The notes: generated by a model from the letters alone, not told the origin. 64,000 nucleotides of DNA from Fusibacter paucivorans (GCF_018390735.1 NZ_JAHBCL010000001.1:1-64000); one strand, 5' to 3'. Shown: positions 37,834 through 48,957, numbered from the stretch's first letter. Made by a program: numbers and translations.

Positions 37834-38871
37834 CTAATGTCTTGATGTAGATCGCTTAATGCGCCCAATGGTCTGACGACCCTTCGGTGATTTTAAAAAT
37901 ATGAGTGTCGTCTCAGGTACCAATTCTCTGACGCCGTCCAAATCATTCTCTTTAAGAAGATTGCGAACGCGTGAAGCACTGATCCATGTATCATCTACCA
38001 TGCGCCTTGGTATTTCGATGACTTCGATGCCGGCCTCCGGTAAAATCACCTTCATGGCTTCGTTGTATGCCGATGTCGTTTGACAGTACGGCTCTTCACC
38101 GATGAAGCGCCTATTGATTTTAAGCGCTGCGGCAAAATACTTCGAAAAAATTTTAAGATCCAAAACCGCTTGAACGCGTGTTGCATCCGATGCATGCTTT
38201 AAAAAGTAATTGGGGAATGTCGCATCGGAAATAATATACTGACCGCCGTGGATGACCATGACATTTTTTATATGCACAGTACCATCGACAATCATTTTAT
38301 AGCGATCTTCGTGTTTAAAAGCAGAGTGCTCTGCTGTAACGACAAATATATATAAAAAATCACATTGCGCTGCTGCGGTTTCAATCAAGTATTGATGCCC
38401 CAGCGTAAAAGGGTTGGCGTTCATGACGATGGCACCAATGGCATCACCAATCACCCGGAACGATTCCAGATAATGTGCAAAATTTCGAATGCCGTTTGGC
38501 TGGCGTTCCAGCAATACCACATCCGGTTCGACCCTTTCGATTTCAAAAAAACCCAAGTGTTTAAACGTATCGGCATAAAGGCATTTCGTATAGATAAACT
38601 GATTTTGGAACCCTGCATCGTACAGTACGAGGATAATTTCATTCAGCATTTCCGCCAATGCATTGCTGCCTTGATGTGTTTTTTTAACGGCAATACTCCG
38701 AATGGTATTTTCGCAGGTAGATGCCGTACCAATTAGCTGATCATCTGAAAAATAGCCAAATGTCTTTTGGACGGCATCATCCATGCGGATGCCGTTTTCC
38801 AACAGCAGGCCCATCACTTCCTCATATGCTTTTGTGCCTGGTTTTACAGTTTCCAAATATGTTGCTTCCAT
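37834..38871 (-). CDS. citC: [Citrate lyase] acetate ligase CitC
   Basis: About 345 residues: an N-terminal acyltransferase-like region and a nucleotidyltransferase domain with NANPFTLGHQYLIE and ISASRVRNLL. It activates citrate lyase by acetylating the CitD thiol with ATP and acetate. The start at the second ATG has AAAAGG 6 nt upstream; the first ATG lies almost on top of a similar site. First gene of citCDEFX, just behind a terminator-like hairpin. Confidence 0.92.
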   Translation of the reverse strand: MEATYLETVKPGTKAYEEVMGLLLENGIRMDDAVQKTFGYFSDDQLIGTASTCENTIRSIAVKKTHQGSNALAEMLNEIILVLYDAGFQNQFIYTKCLYADTFKHLGFFEIERVEPDVVLLERQPNGIRNFAHYLESFRVIGDAIGAIVMNANPFTLGHQYLIETAAAQCDFLYIFVVTAEHSAFKHEDRYKMIVDGTVHIKNVMVIHGGQYIISDATFPNYFLKHASDATRVQAVLDLKIFSKYFAAALKINRRFIGEEPYCQTTSAYNEAMKVILPEAGIEVIEIPRRMVDDTWISASRVRNLLKENDLDGVRELVPETTLIFLKSPKGRQTIGRIKRSTSRH

Positions 38872-38901
38872 ATTATTCCTTTTCATTCCTTTTTAAGCAA
38901 C

Positions 38902-38941
38902 AAAAAAAGCCAGTATACAAAATCTTAGATTTTATATACTG
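38902..38941 (-). terminator. Terminator or attenuator before citC
   Basis: On the minus strand CAGTATATAAAATC pairs with GATTTTGTATACTG around TAA, then GC and TTTTTTT. It ends only about 30 nt before the citC start. It may terminate citG or attenuate the cit operon. In the 140 bp upstream a TTGACA and a TTGACC occur but no convincing -10. Confidence 0.88.
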
Positions 38942-39079
38942 ACCTTCATAGCTCTTCACTAATCCTTGTCCGTAACATTCACTTTTTTAAAATATGCCCG
39001 CAAATGTCGCTTTTAGGTCAACCTTTGCTTGGCTACATGTCAATTTTAAATCATCATTTTCAAAAATGCAACAAAAATT

Positions 39080-39943
39080 TCAAATTTCTTTTACAAAATG
39101 GAGATAGACACTTACCGCAAGAAGATCAGCACAACCACCATGACTGACATAAGAATCAATACACCACTGGTCGTAAGCGGTAATTGCCGCCATCCCCTCT
39201 ATGGTAAAAACACTGCCCATTTCCAGCACTTCGTTGGCACGGCACTGACTTGCCTTTAGCATCTCGACATTATGACGGCCAATGACATTCGAATCCATCA
39301 CAGATGCCATCAAGCCGATAAGCGCATGCAGCATCGCACGGTTAATATCACAGCCTCGTTCAAGTGCCGTTTCCAGCATCGGTATGCCGACTTCTGTCGC
39401 TGAGGCATACTGATGATAGGCTTCACCTCGCGCACCGAGTAATCCCATTTGTTCATACTGAATCTGGCCGTAGCTCAATTTCAACGCTTCCTTCTGATGT
39501 GCAAAATCCTTCTCAAGTGTTGGCGCCACATAATCGCTGACGCGCTTTAAAATCTTCGGAATCTCACAGCAGCCGTGTAGATACAGACATTCAAGCGAAG
39601 CAGACGTCAAAAGTCCCAGTGCGTAGATTGCCCCTTTGTGCGTATTGACGCCGCCCGTTGCCTGTTTCATTTTAGCTTCTGCATCAATCCCCAACGGCAC
39701 TAGTTTTTGAAACACGGCTTCCGCAGGCGGCAATGTCCGCCATTGGCGGTACAGAGCAGCAATTGCCTCTTTTATTTTGTAGAAATACGTGTGAAGTGCC
39801 ACACTGCTGTCAATAAAACTAAAAAAGTCCATATCGTTGTGTGCACCATTATTTAATCGATCTACCAAACCCGGCTTCGGCGTCGCGGAAACCTCATACA
39901 GCAATGCGCGTATTGCCGATTCCATTATTTTTTCTTCTGACAT
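39080..39943 (-). CDS. citG: Triphosphoribosyl-dephospho-CoA synthase CitG
   Basis: 287 residues with SATPKPGLVDRLNNGAHNDM, ATGGVNTHKGAIYALGLL and EVGIPMLETALERG, hallmarks of CitG. It makes the prosthetic-group precursor from ATP and dephospho-CoA for CitX. It is upstream of citC and separated from it by 208 bp with a terminator, so it may be transcribed at a different level. GAGGTTGGGCA precedes the ATG. Confidence 0.92.
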   Translation of the reverse strand: MSEEKIMESAIRALLYEVSATPKPGLVDRLNNGAHNDMDFFSFIDSSVALHTYFYKIKEAIAALYRQWRTLPPAEAVFQKLVPLGIDAEAKMKQATGGVNTHKGAIYALGLLTSASLECLYLHGCCEIPKILKRVSDYVAPTLEKDFAHQKEALKLSYGQIQYEQMGLLGARGEAYHQYASATEVGIPMLETALERGCDINRAMLHALIGLMASVMDSNVIGRHNVEMLKASQCRANEVLEMGSVFTIEGMAAITAYDQWCIDSYVSHGGCADLLAVSVYLHFVKEI

Positions 39944-39979
39944 TGCCCAACCTCTCGTCTCTGTATGGGCATCTTAACA

Positions 39980-40002
39980 CCTTGACAGCCTATTGGTCAA
40001 GG
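39980..40002. promoter_or_regulatory. Palindrome upstream of citG
   Basis: CCTTGAC and GTCAAGG separated by 9 nt, about 40 bp before the citG start. Position fits an operator. The rest of the 241-bp gap shows no gene. Confidence 0.4.
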
Positions 40003-40184
40003 TAAATTTCCATTCATCGGCGCTTCCTGGGATTTATCTTTGTATTTCGCTTATCGTTTGCGTCTCAGCGACATCTATTTGAATGCATCATGCACGTTAA
40101 ACCATCGACAGCGCTATCATACTAGGCACTCCAAAAACAATATTTCTAATTTACAGAGCCTTTGAGCGCTTTTTCGTTTTGTTA

Positions 40185-43118
40185 TCACAGCATAGAATGG
40201 TACTGATCTGAAAAAGCCCTTCGATAAGAATCCAGCTGCTTTTCAATATTGTCAATCAGTGCAAATGTTTCCTTATGATTTCCCATTTTGTATAATGTTT
40301 CTGCCCGCTGGGCGAGGTTCATAATCGCTTCTGCTCTGACATTACCGGATGATCCCTTGAGTTTGTGAAGCAATTTCCCTGTATCACCATCGGCTCTTAG
40401 GGCCGTCATTATTTCAGCAGACTGTTCTAAATAGGTCTTTATTACCTCTATGCATGTCATTTCATCAAGCCCCGAGGCTATTCTCAGCGCTGACATAACG
40501 ACGTCGAGCGCTAGACCATCGGCCGCATCTGTCGCATTGAGATGCGTTTCAGACGTTATATGCTGAACCTCGATATCAGACACTGACTGTTCATTTGTTC
40601 CGACCTGTTCGCGATAATGGGAAAGGCGATCGATCAGCAATTCGAAATTAATCGGTTTACTAATGTAATCATCCATTCCTGCATTAATGCATTTTTCCCG
40701 ATCGCCCTGCATCGCATATGCCGTCATGGCAATAATAATCATCGATTTGCCGGCGCGGTTTAAAATGCCTTCTTTGCGAAATCGCCTGCTCGCCTCAAGA
40801 CCGTCGACATAAGGCATATTGACATCCATCAATACAATATCAAAAGCTTCTGACAATGCCTTTGTCACCGCCTGTTCACCATCTGATACACGATGTACTT
40901 CAATACCATAGCGTTTTAAAAAGGTTTGCATCATAAAGGCACTGGTTGGATCATCTTCTGCCAGCAGCAGCTTCCAACCTTCAAAGGTGATTTGCTGTGC
41001 TTCCAGTTCTTGATTACCGTCAGCTGTTAATGCACTGTACTTTTCAAAGGTCATCTCTATATAGAATGTACTTCCGACGCCCTTTGTGCTGTTGAAACTA
41101 ATACTCCCACCCATGAGTTCCACCAACATCTTAGAAATCGCCAGTCCAAGTCCCGTTCCCTGCACGCGTGATTCCCACTTGTTGTTAAATCGTGAGAAGC
41201 GCTGAAAGAGCCTGTCTTTATTGGCATCGTCAATGCCAATGCCCGTGTCTTTTACCGCAATTTGTATTTTTGCTGTCTTGGCGCTTTCGTTCAGCAATTT
41301 GACTTGAATGACTACAGCGCCGTCTTCTGTAAACTTAATCGCGTTGCCTACGAGATTTGAAAGCACTTGCCGCAGGCGATTTCCGTCACCGAGGAGCATC
41401 ATTGGGATACCGTCATCGCCAAAGATGTCCAGTGTAATCCCCTTTTGCTTTGCAGATGTTAAAAAGAGGTGATAAATGTCTTCTAGTGTCTGATGAAAAT
41501 CAAAAGGCTCATGCTGGATCTGTACTTTGCCTGCCTCCATTTTCGAAAAGTCCAAAATATCATTAAGGATTGTCATCAATGTCCTTGATGAAGCACGAAT
41601 GGTTTTTAAATAGCTCAGTTGCTCTTCCGATAAATCTGTGGAAGAAAAAATATCAATCATGCCGATAATGCCATTCATAGGCGTTCGAATTTCATGGCTC
41701 ATATTAGCCAAGAATTGGCTTTTAGCTTCGTTAGCAGATTCCGCACTGTTGACGGCACGTTGCAGGGCAGCCTCCTTCTCTTCTAATAGCGAAACCGTTT
41801 CCTTGTGCTCTGCGATTTCGCGTTCGAGTGAATTGTTAAGTGCTTCTAAGCGTTCCTTTGATTCTGAAAGTGCTTTGGTTCGCGCTTTAACTTTTGCTTC
41901 CAGTGTACGATTCATCTGTACCATCTGCACTTCAATCTTTTGGCGTTCAGCCATTTCTGTTTCCAGCTGCACATTGGTTGCCGCCAAAATGCTATTGGTC
42001 GACTCGAGCGTCGTATTTGCCTCTTGCAGCTGTTCTGTTCGCTCAATCACCATTTTTTCCAAATTGTCATTCATCTGCTGGATTTGCTTTTCGCGTTTTG
42101 ATATGCGCCCCGCCATCGTTTCCATATAGTGCTGCAATTCGTTGAACTCTTGAAATTGACTGTCTGCTGGCGAATAGTCATAATGCCCTTCTGCATAGGC
42201 AAGTGCCCTGTCGTGAAGATTCTTAAAGTCGCGCATCGTGCGCCTTGCGTTCATAAAAAACAGCAGCAAACTGAGCACGATCATAATAAACAAAATTGCA
42301 GCAATTCCTATTTTCAGAATCGCCAGCGGCTTCTCTGCATCGCGTCTATCTATCTGTATGATGAGAAAGAGATCGTGAATAGGTGTCATCGCGTAGAGTG
42401 TATCCGATACGCCGTTTACCGCAGTAAACGCTTCTCCCTGTTCCATGGATGCTTTAATCGCATCAAAATTAGGAAAACGCAGTCGCTGTGATACATTGAC
42501 CATTTGATCGTCAATAAGATAATTGCCATGTAAATCAACTAGCGACATGCCTTTAAGGGCTTCATAGCCCTCATAGGCAATAATGTCCGTCATTTTATCC
42601 AGCCTTAAATCGACCACGACAAAATAGCCCTCCAAATTTGTGGAAAGCGTAATCGTAGGCTGGTATGTGATTTGAGAAATATAAACATTTGACCACACAT
42701 AGTCAAAGGTCTTATTTTGTATACCAAAAAAACTTTCATTTTTGACATTGGTATTTAAAACCATTTCATTTTCCGGCACAACGATACAAACATTACCTTC
42801 ACCATCGACAATGCGGATTTGACCAACAAATGGATAGACGGCTTCGACGCTTTTTAAGTAATTGACTGCCTCTTCAGATGTCACACTGCTGCCGCTGAGT
42901 TCGAGGTGCGCTTTTAGTTCTCGAACCAAATAAACCGGCTTTTCCACCGCCTGATGAATACGTTCAGTGACAAGATTCACCAGCAGCACATTGTGTTCCT
43001 GAATGTCTTGATAAATCATCTTTTCGGAAACTTTATACAAGGCACTGGCAAAAATCATGAACATAACGATGAAAATGACGACACTTTTAAGCATCAGCTC
43101 ACGCTTGAGACTTCTCAT
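40185..43118 (-). CDS. Hybrid sensor histidine kinase (Cache, receiver, HPt)
   Basis: 977 residues: helix at about 12-32, double-Cache-like extracellular domain, helix at about 265-290, HAMP-like region, long coiled coil (about 330-470), kinase core with [20 protein letters not shown], HATPase motifs DTGIGID and [18 protein letters not shown], receiver with [12 protein letters not shown], and a C-terminal HPt with [17 protein letters not shown] complete phosphorelay except for an output regulator. Starts one base after the binding-lipoprotein stop. Confidence 0.93.
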   Translation of the reverse strand: MRSLKRELMLKSVVIFIVMFMIFASALYKVSEKMIYQDIQEHNVLLVNLVTERIHQAVEKPVYLVRELKAHLELSGSSVTSEEAVNYLKSVEAVYPFVGQIRIVDGEGNVCIVVPENEMVLNTNVKNESFFGIQNKTFDYVWSNVYISQITYQPTITLSTNLEGYFVVVDLRLDKMTDIIAYEGYEALKGMSLVDLHGNYLIDDQMVNVSQRLRFPNFDAIKASMEQGEAFTAVNGVSDTLYAMTPIHDLFLIIQIDRRDAEKPLAILKIGIAAILFIMIVLSLLLFFMNARRTMRDFKNLHDRALAYAEGHYDYSPADSQFQEFNELQHYMETMAGRISKREKQIQQMNDNLEKMVIERTEQLQEANTTLESTNSILAATNVQLETEMAERQKIEVQMVQMNRTLEAKVKARTKALSESKERLEALNNSLEREIAEHKETVSLLEEKEAALQRAVNSAESANEAKSQFLANMSHEIRTPMNGIIGMIDIFSSTDLSEEQLSYLKTIRASSRTLMTILNDILDFSKMEAGKVQIQHEPFDFHQTLEDIYHLFLTSAKQKGITLDIFGDDGIPMMLLGDGNRLRQVLSNLVGNAIKFTEDGAVVIQVKLLNESAKTAKIQIAVKDTGIGIDDANKDRLFQRFSRFNNKWESRVQGTGLGLAISKMLVELMGGSISFNSTKGVGSTFYIEMTFEKYSALTADGNQELEAQQITFEGWKLLLAEDDPTSAFMMQTFLKRYGIEVHRVSDGEQAVTKALSEAFDIVLMDVNMPYVDGLEASRRFRKEGILNRAGKSMIIIAMTAYAMQGDREKCINAGMDDYISKPINFELLIDRLSHYREQVGTNEQSVSDIEVQHITSETHLNATDAADGLALDVVMSALRIASGLDEMTCIEVIKTYLEQSAEIMTALRADGDTGKLLHKLKGSSGNVRAEAIMNLAQRAETLYKMGNHKETFALIDNIEKQLDSYRRAFSDQYHSML

Positions 43119-43119
43119 C

Positions 43120-44238
43120 TTAATCTACCTTTCTCATTTCGCCACCGATATTCTGAAAGAGCATATACGCACGTGTGTTATCACCATAGGCATCAATTTG
43201 GTAAATGCCTTGCAGCCCCTCATAACTGCCAATTTCAATCAGCGCCGCCTTCACTGCATCAGGTTCCGCAGACTTTGCCTTTTCAACAGCTTGTGCAAGT
43301 GCCTTCACCGTCTCATAAGAGTAAACAGATGCGAATGTCGGCGCTTCACCGAAGCGCTCCGTAAAGGTTGCAGAAAAAGCATTAAATGCAGGATTGCCGT
43401 TTTCGGGATCAATGCCGCCAATGACGACAATCCCTTCAACTGCTTTGCCGCCTTTTCGCATTAGTTCAGGGGTATTGGCCCACAACGGCCCAAAGAGTTT
43501 TGCGTCAATAGCTTCTTGGTGCAATCGCTGTGCAATGAATGCCAAGTCCTCTGCAGAAGCGATGATAAAGATGCCGTCGGGCTGTAAAGTCTTAACTTCT
43601 TTAATGACCGTATCTAAAGCAATATCCTGCTGTGGATTAAACCTTAGCGCCGACACATCGATCCCCATTTGAATCTTAATCTTTTCTTCAAAATTTTGTA
43701 TAAGCGCATCAGCAAAACCATCGTTGCGAGAATCTGATAGTATTACCACTCGCTGTAATGAAACCTCCGTAATGTAATTTGCAAGAATCACTGCCTGTTC
43801 CTGCGTAGATGCAATAAACCGTATAAAGTGATCATCTTTTCCCGACAGCTCATCCGCACTGATCGTCGGCCCTAGCAATAACATGTCAAGGGCATTGACT
43901 TTTTCAATGTTCGGGGTAATCATACCGCTGGTATAGGGGCCTATCACCAATTTGACACCTTCGTCAGCACAGATATTAAGACCCGCCATCGCAATCTGCT
44001 TATCATTCTCGTCATCAATGCGTTTCAATTGTACTTCTCTCCCAAGCAATCCGCCGGACTGATTGATTTCATCTACTGCAATTTCAGCGCCGCGCCTCCC
44101 CGATATCGATAAGTCAGAGTTCGGTCCCGTCATCGTTCCCATCAACCCAATGGTTAATGGTTCTTTCTGACAGCCGCTGAAAAGAAGTATCACCATGAGT
44201 ATTGCCAGTATTCCCTTCAATCGCCAACTTCGAATCAT
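43120..44238 (-). CDS. Periplasmic-binding-protein-like lipoprotein (branched-chain amino acid type)
   Basis: 372 residues. Signal [20 protein letters not shown] then SGC lipobox; then a type I periplasmic-binding fold of the LivJ/Peripla_BP_6 class ([50 protein letters not shown]). No ABC permease or ATPase is nearby. It lies between c-di-GMP and kinase genes with its ATG overlapping the upstream stop (ATGA), so it probably feeds a sensor rather than a transporter. The adjacent Cache-domain kinase is the obvious partner. Confidence 0.88.
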   Translation of the reverse strand: MIRSWRLKGILAILMVILLFSGCQKEPLTIGLMGTMTGPNSDLSISGRRGAEIAVDEINQSGGLLGREVQLKRIDDENDKQIAMAGLNICADEGVKLVIGPYTSGMITPNIEKVNALDMLLLGPTISADELSGKDDHFIRFIASTQEQAVILANYITEVSLQRVVILSDSRNDGFADALIQNFEEKIKIQMGIDVSALRFNPQQDIALDTVIKEVKTLQPDGIFIIASAEDLAFIAQRLHQEAIDAKLFGPLWANTPELMRKGGKAVEGIVVIGGIDPENGNPAFNAFSATFTERFGEAPTFASVYSYETVKALAQAVEKAKSAEPDAVKAALIEIGSYEGLQGIYQIDAYGDNTRAYMLFQNIGGEMRKVD

Positions 44239-45686
44239 ACACGACCTGCCTTTCCACACACATGACACTCGCTTGCGATCACTTTCTCAACAAAAATGGC
44301 TGTCAGCGCTTCATCAAATTGTGTGCCGCTGTGTTTGATCAGTTCCTCTGCGGCCTCTTCTGCACTTAGTGTTTTCCGATAAGGCCGTTCACATGTCATC
44401 GCGTCATAACTGTCGATAATGGAAAGCAGCTTTGAGTAAAGCGGTATATCATCACCGCGCAGACCGTTGGGATAACCTTTGCCATCTAACCGCTCGTGAT
44501 GACAGAGAATGATATGGGCATATTCTCTCATTTCAGGTGCACCCGATAATATTCTATGCCCTATTTCCGGATGGCGTTTGATTTCAAGCCATTCCTCATA
44601 TACCAATTTACCGGGTTTGTTTAATATGTTTTCATCAATGGCAATTTTGCCAATGTCATGTAAGAGTCCGATAACTTTGAGGTCGTGAAGCTCTTTATCA
44701 CTGAGCTCCAGCGCTTCCCCCATCCGGTAGCAAAGCTCGCTGACACGTCTGCTATGTGCTTCTTCTCGCGGATTTTTTTCGTGTAATGTATGTAAAATTG
44801 CAATAATCATGGAGCTTCTCGCACTTTCACTCTCCAATATTTTATCTCGAATCATTGCATCTTCTGCATTCGTCAGCAGTTTAAATAGGTCACTTTCGCG
44901 ATCGGTATTCGAATCCCAACCAAAGGCGAGACTCATACTAAGCTCTGCTGTTTGCATTTTGGCAAATTGCTTTCTTATTTTTGATGCATACTGTTCAGCA
45001 CATTTTTTATCAGCATCCGGAAGCAAGATGGCAAATTCATCACCACCCCATCTCGCACAAATCGATTCTTTCGGCATCACATCCTTGATAATCTGCGAAA
45101 CCTGAATCATGTACTGGTCGCCATAGTCACTGCCAAAGGCATCATTGACAAGTTTGAGGCCGTTAATATCCGCCATGAGCATGGCATAAGACCGATTGCC
45201 TTTGGTATTTTCCGAGGCAATATGCATTTTAAAGTAATGACGGTTATAGAGCCCTGTTAAAGCATCAATTTGACTAAGCTCAATAATGTGTTTTGTGCGC
45301 TTGCTGAGTTCGATGGCATTTTTAACTTTCAGCGGTAGTGCAATTTTCATGACTTCTTCTGAAAGCGGTTTTGTAAAATAATCGTATGCACCCAATGTGA
45401 GCACTGAAGACAGCGTTTCTGAATCCATTACGGCACTACAGACAATAACGGGAATATCCATAATCTGTGCATCCGACTTAATCGTTTCTAAGATATCAAT
45501 GCCATCACGATAGGGCATCCTAAGATCCAGAATACAGAGCGCGATATCCTCCAACCGCAGCATCTGCTCGACATTCATACCATCATCTGATTCATAAATA
45601 ATTGCTTCCGATACATTTTTCTTAATGATATTGGCAATAATACTTCTGTCTACACGTGAATCGTCTACAATTAAAATATTGCTCAC
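44235..45686 (-). CDS. Receiver-GGDEF-HD-GYP bifunctional c-di-GMP protein
   Basis: 483 residues: receiver domain (VDDSRVDRS, CILDLRMPYRDG, FTKPL), GGDEF with intact ARWGGDEFAIL, and HD-GYP with LLHDIGKIAIDENIL and HHERLDGKGYPNGLRGD. Both catalytic domains look active, so it could make and break c-di-GMP under phosphorelay control. A short Cys pair (ECHVCGKAG) ends the protein. The start is GTG, overlapping the TGA of the previous gene, with AGGTGG upstream. Confidence 0.92.
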   Translation of the reverse strand: MSNILIVDDSRVDRSIIANIIKKNVSEAIIYESDDGMNVEQMLRLEDIALCILDLRMPYRDGIDILETIKSDAQIMDIPVIVCSAVMDSETLSSVLTLGAYDYFTKPLSEEVMKIALPLKVKNAIELSKRTKHIIELSQIDALTGLYNRHYFKMHIASENTKGNRSYAMLMADINGLKLVNDAFGSDYGDQYMIQVSQIIKDVMPKESICARWGGDEFAILLPDADKKCAEQYASKIRKQFAKMQTAELSMSLAFGWDSNTDRESDLFKLLTNAEDAMIRDKILESESARSSMIIAILHTLHEKNPREEAHSRRVSELCYRMGEALELSDKELHDLKVIGLLHDIGKIAIDENILNKPGKLVYEEWLEIKRHPEIGHRILSGAPEMREYAHIILCHHERLDGKGYPNGLRGDDIPLYSKLLSIIDSYDAMTCERPYRKTLSAEEAAEELIKHSGTQFDEALTAIFVEKVIASECHVCGKAGRV

Positions 45687-46093
45687 GTCTTACCACCTTT
45701 CATGCTTTTGATGCCGAGGCTCCCAAGTACTTCAACAAATTTTTCAGTATCAATCGGTTTTGAAGCATAGGCATCACAACCGTTATCAAATGCCGTTCTC
45801 ACCATTTCCGTTTCACCTAATGCCGTGGTCATAATAATACGTGACCGTCCACCCTCTAAGGTCTCTGATTCCAATTTGCGTATCGTTTGAAGCACTTGAA
45901 TACCATCTAATTTCGGCATCATAATATCCAGACAAATCAAATCATATGGATCCCCTTCCTGAATGCCGAGCAAAAATGCATCAACAGCTTCGTAGCCATC
46001 AATCACCAAATCGCATGAACCGAATTGACTCATAAACTGGTTTAAAAATTTACGGCTGACAGCGTCATCCTCAGCAATCAAAATCTTACTCAT
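45683..46093 (-). CDS. Single-domain response regulator
   Basis: About 136 residues, only a receiver domain: ILIAEDDAVS, LICLDIMMPKLDG and YASKPID. A likely phosphate shuttle or CheY-like protein between the hybrid kinases and the c-di-GMP protein. Either of two adjacent ATG codons follows GGAGGT; the gene starts within the end of the kinase gene. Confidence 0.9.
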   Translation of the reverse strand: MSKILIAEDDAVSRKFLNQFMSQFGSCDLVIDGYEAVDAFLLGIQEGDPYDLICLDIMMPKLDGIQVLQTIRKLESETLEGGRSRIIMTTALGETEMVRTAFDNGCDAYASKPIDTEKFVEVLGSLGIKSMKGGKT

Positions 46094-48680
46094 CATCGTC
46101 CACCTCCGGCACACTTGCCTTAAACTCATCAAACATGGTACGCAATGTCTGCATTTTTTCATATGCCATATCATACTGCGCTTTTCTTAAATCCAGCGCA
46201 ATTTTAAATGTCATCGTCTTCATCGACTCGGCATTTAATGCTTCCAACCCCTTTTTCATATCGTTGACGATCACTTCAATTAAGTCAAATTGCTGTTGTT
46301 CATAAAGGCGAAAAACTTGATTCACCTGATGGCTGACGACATCAATACGGTGCTTGGTTGCAGTACGCCGCTGGTCACGATAGCTGCCGCCGGATTCGAT
46401 ACGCCTGCGGCCAAGCTTATGTGCCATATGAAGATGCTTATCCAGCGTTTCTTTTAAGATATTTAGACTCACCGGTTTCGATAGGTAGTCGTCCATGCCG
46501 CTCTTCCGAAAGAGCGCTTCGTCATCTTGCAACGCATAAGCCGTCAGCGCTATAATCGTCGTATCGGCATTCTGAGTCGTGCCGCTTCGAATGCGCTTGG
46601 TCGTTTGAACACCATCCAGTACAGGCATCTGAATATCCATTAAAATCGCATCATAGGATTTTTTTTCACAAAAGCTTAGTGCCTCGCTGCCGTCCCCTGC
46701 AACGTCTGCTCTTAACCCAATATTCTCGAGCATTTTAGTGATGACAATTTGATTAACCTTATCGTCCTCGACAATGAGAAGCCGTTTATCTTCTTCAAAG
46801 GCCGTCGTCGATTGCATCTTTTTCACTTCATCATGTGTATCGGCAAATATTAATGGAATGGTAAAGAAAAATGTCGTCCCCTCGCCCACTTCACTGATAA
46901 AATCAATTTGACCGTTCATAAACATAACGAGTTGTTTTGAAATGACGAGACCAAGTCCCGTACCGCCATACTCGCGCGTGAAAGTACTGTCGATTTGTGA
47001 AAAACGCTGAAACAGTTTATCTCGTTTATCTTCTGAAATGCCAATGCCCGTATCAACAACACTGACACTCAATTTTGCCAGATCCGATTTTTCAGTCTCT
47101 TTTACTGTAATCTCTAAGGTGACGCTGCCTTCTTGTGTAAATTTTATCGCATTGCTCATAAGGTTATTGATGATTTGTTTGATTCGGTTCACATCCCCCC
47201 GCAGCATTGGTTTCGGTACTTCTTCAAGTACTAGATCAAGCTCGATCCCCTTGGTCATTGCATGCGGTTGATGCGCCCGTATCAATTCCTTAGCCATTTC
47301 GCGCACATCAAACTTTGAAGGTGTAATCGTCAGTTTTCCAGCTTCCATTTTAGAAAAATCCAAAACGTCGTTGATAATCCCTAAAAGATTATTGGCACAT
47401 TCCTTTGCTGTCTTGAGATTATCGACATTCGTTGAACTGAGTTCGTCCATCAGCGTTAAATCAATCATTCCCAGAATGCCGTTTAACGGCGTTCTAATTT
47501 CATGACTCATATTTGCCAAAAACTCTGATTTTGCCCTGTTTGCCGATTCTGAGCGATCTTTTTCATATTTCAAAGCCTCTTCAAGGCGACGATGTTCTTC
47601 AATATCTGCCATCATCCCAATAATCCCCATAAACTGGTTGCCTTTATCAAAGACGGGTTTTAAGGTACAATGCATCGTCCTGTATTCCCCAAAGGGATTC
47701 TTCATTTTCAGTTCAACTGCTTCGACGGTGTGCGCATTCATGCCCTTTTCAAGATGCTCGTGAAACAGCGCGTAGGCTTCGGTCGCCATGTATTGTTTAA
47801 TAACGCTGTCAAAAGTATAGCGCCTAATGGGAATGTACTGCATAAATGTTTGATTTAAAAAATCACAAGTCCCATTGGGAAGAATCTGAAAAATCAGCAG
47901 CGGCAGTTCGTCGAGCAGTTTCAGACTGTGTCTGCGCGCACTGTGAATCCGCCTGTCGGCGAGCACCTGGTCTGTGATATTTTCAACACTAATGAGATAG
48001 TATACGGCATTTTTTATTGTAATGGGAAACATATTAATACTGAGCCATACTTCTTCTGAATGAGGCTGAAGTATCATACTGATGACCATGTTTTCTACGG
48101 TCTCACGAGCTTTTACTTTATGTTGGATCGCCTTTCGAAATGTGCAAAACTTGCATTGATTCGAGTGACCGCATTGATCTTCCATGGTGTTAATGCACCT
48201 TATGGTATCACCAAAACCCGTGCCGACAGCACTGTCCGATACATGGAATTGCCGCTTGAAAGCATTGTTGATCGCTACGACGAGAAGCGAATCATCCAGC
48301 AAAAGCTGTGGAATATGTATGGATGCAAAGATGTTCTTCAATGCCCACTCACTTATCCCTTCAAGCATTTCGAGCTTCAAAAGAATGAGCGTGTTTTCCC
48401 CATTTAGGCGCGTGTACGTCAACGTCGCCGGTTTCATTTCCAGCGTTAAAACAGCATCTCGAATCTCAGTCAATCCCGATTCGATCATCCGCCTAAAATT
48501 TAATTGATAAGTATCATAAGGTGCTCTATTTGGATATAAGAGTTTCAATTGATTCCAAATCAAGTCACCTGCAGCAGCTTCGTTGAGCACTGCTGAATTA
48601 TCATAGGCCACGATGTGGCCGTCCGATGCCACAATGATATTCATGACACCTTCTTTTTCAAGTTCCACATTTGTTTGCAT
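46086..48680 (-). CDS. Cytoplasmic hybrid histidine kinase with Cys-cluster PAS domain
   Basis: 864 residues with no membrane helix. Two or three PAS-like domains; the one near residues 125-240 has four cysteines (CINTMEDQCGHSNQCKFC). Then the kinase core ([45 protein letters not shown]) and a receiver (ILMDIQMPVLDG). The last 110 residues are helical and do not show a clear HPt histidine motif. First gene of the five-gene signalling operon. A start 12 codons later (ATG after GAAGGT) is possible. Confidence 0.9.
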   Translation of the reverse strand: MQTNVELEKEGVMNIIVASDGHIVAYDNSAVLNEAAAGDLIWNQLKLLYPNRAPYDTYQLNFRRMIESGLTEIRDAVLTLEMKPATLTYTRLNGENTLILLKLEMLEGISEWALKNIFASIHIPQLLLDDSLLVVAINNAFKRQFHVSDSAVGTGFGDTIRCINTMEDQCGHSNQCKFCTFRKAIQHKVKARETVENMVISMILQPHSEEVWLSINMFPITIKNAVYYLISVENITDQVLADRRIHSARRHSLKLLDELPLLIFQILPNGTCDFLNQTFMQYIPIRRYTFDSVIKQYMATEAYALFHEHLEKGMNAHTVEAVELKMKNPFGEYRTMHCTLKPVFDKGNQFMGIIGMMADIEEHRRLEEALKYEKDRSESANRAKSEFLANMSHEIRTPLNGILGMIDLTLMDELSSTNVDNLKTAKECANNLLGIINDVLDFSKMEAGKLTITPSKFDVREMAKELIRAHQPHAMTKGIELDLVLEEVPKPMLRGDVNRIKQIINNLMSNAIKFTQEGSVTLEITVKETEKSDLAKLSVSVVDTGIGISEDKRDKLFQRFSQIDSTFTREYGGTGLGLVISKQLVMFMNGQIDFISEVGEGTTFFFTIPLIFADTHDEVKKMQSTTAFEEDKRLLIVEDDKVNQIVITKMLENIGLRADVAGDGSEALSFCEKKSYDAILMDIQMPVLDGVQTTKRIRSGTTQNADTTIIALTAYALQDDEALFRKSGMDDYLSKPVSLNILKETLDKHLHMAHKLGRRRIESGGSYRDQRRTATKHRIDVVSHQVNQVFRLYEQQQFDLIEVIVNDMKKGLEALNAESMKTMTFKIALDLRKAQYDMAYEKMQTLRTMFDEFKASVPEVDDDE

Positions 48681-48930
48681 CGTGGTTAAATTCCTTTCTA
48701 CCGCTTTATCCAGCTGTTCTCTTTCTATTGGTGTCCCAACTTCCTACCACCTTCCATTCGATTAAGGCAAATCCCCTTTGGGTACTATTTTCTTATAGTG
48801 ATTAACGGTATTATACCCAATACCGCTGCGTCTTCAACACGATAATTCGCATCAGTGGCTTCTGTTTTTTATTGATCTGAACCGGCCCCGCACACCGTGG
48901 CTCATTTGCAATCGCCTTTTATTACCATTG

Positions 48931-48957
48931 AAAAAAGCCAGCACTTTTCGTGCTGAC
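48931..48957 (-). terminator. Terminator after the frameshifted secreted-protein gene
   Basis: GTCAGCAC/GTGCTGGC stem with a short loop, then TTTTTTC on the minus strand. The rest of the 385-bp gap 48681-49065 shows no gene. Confidence 0.85.
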
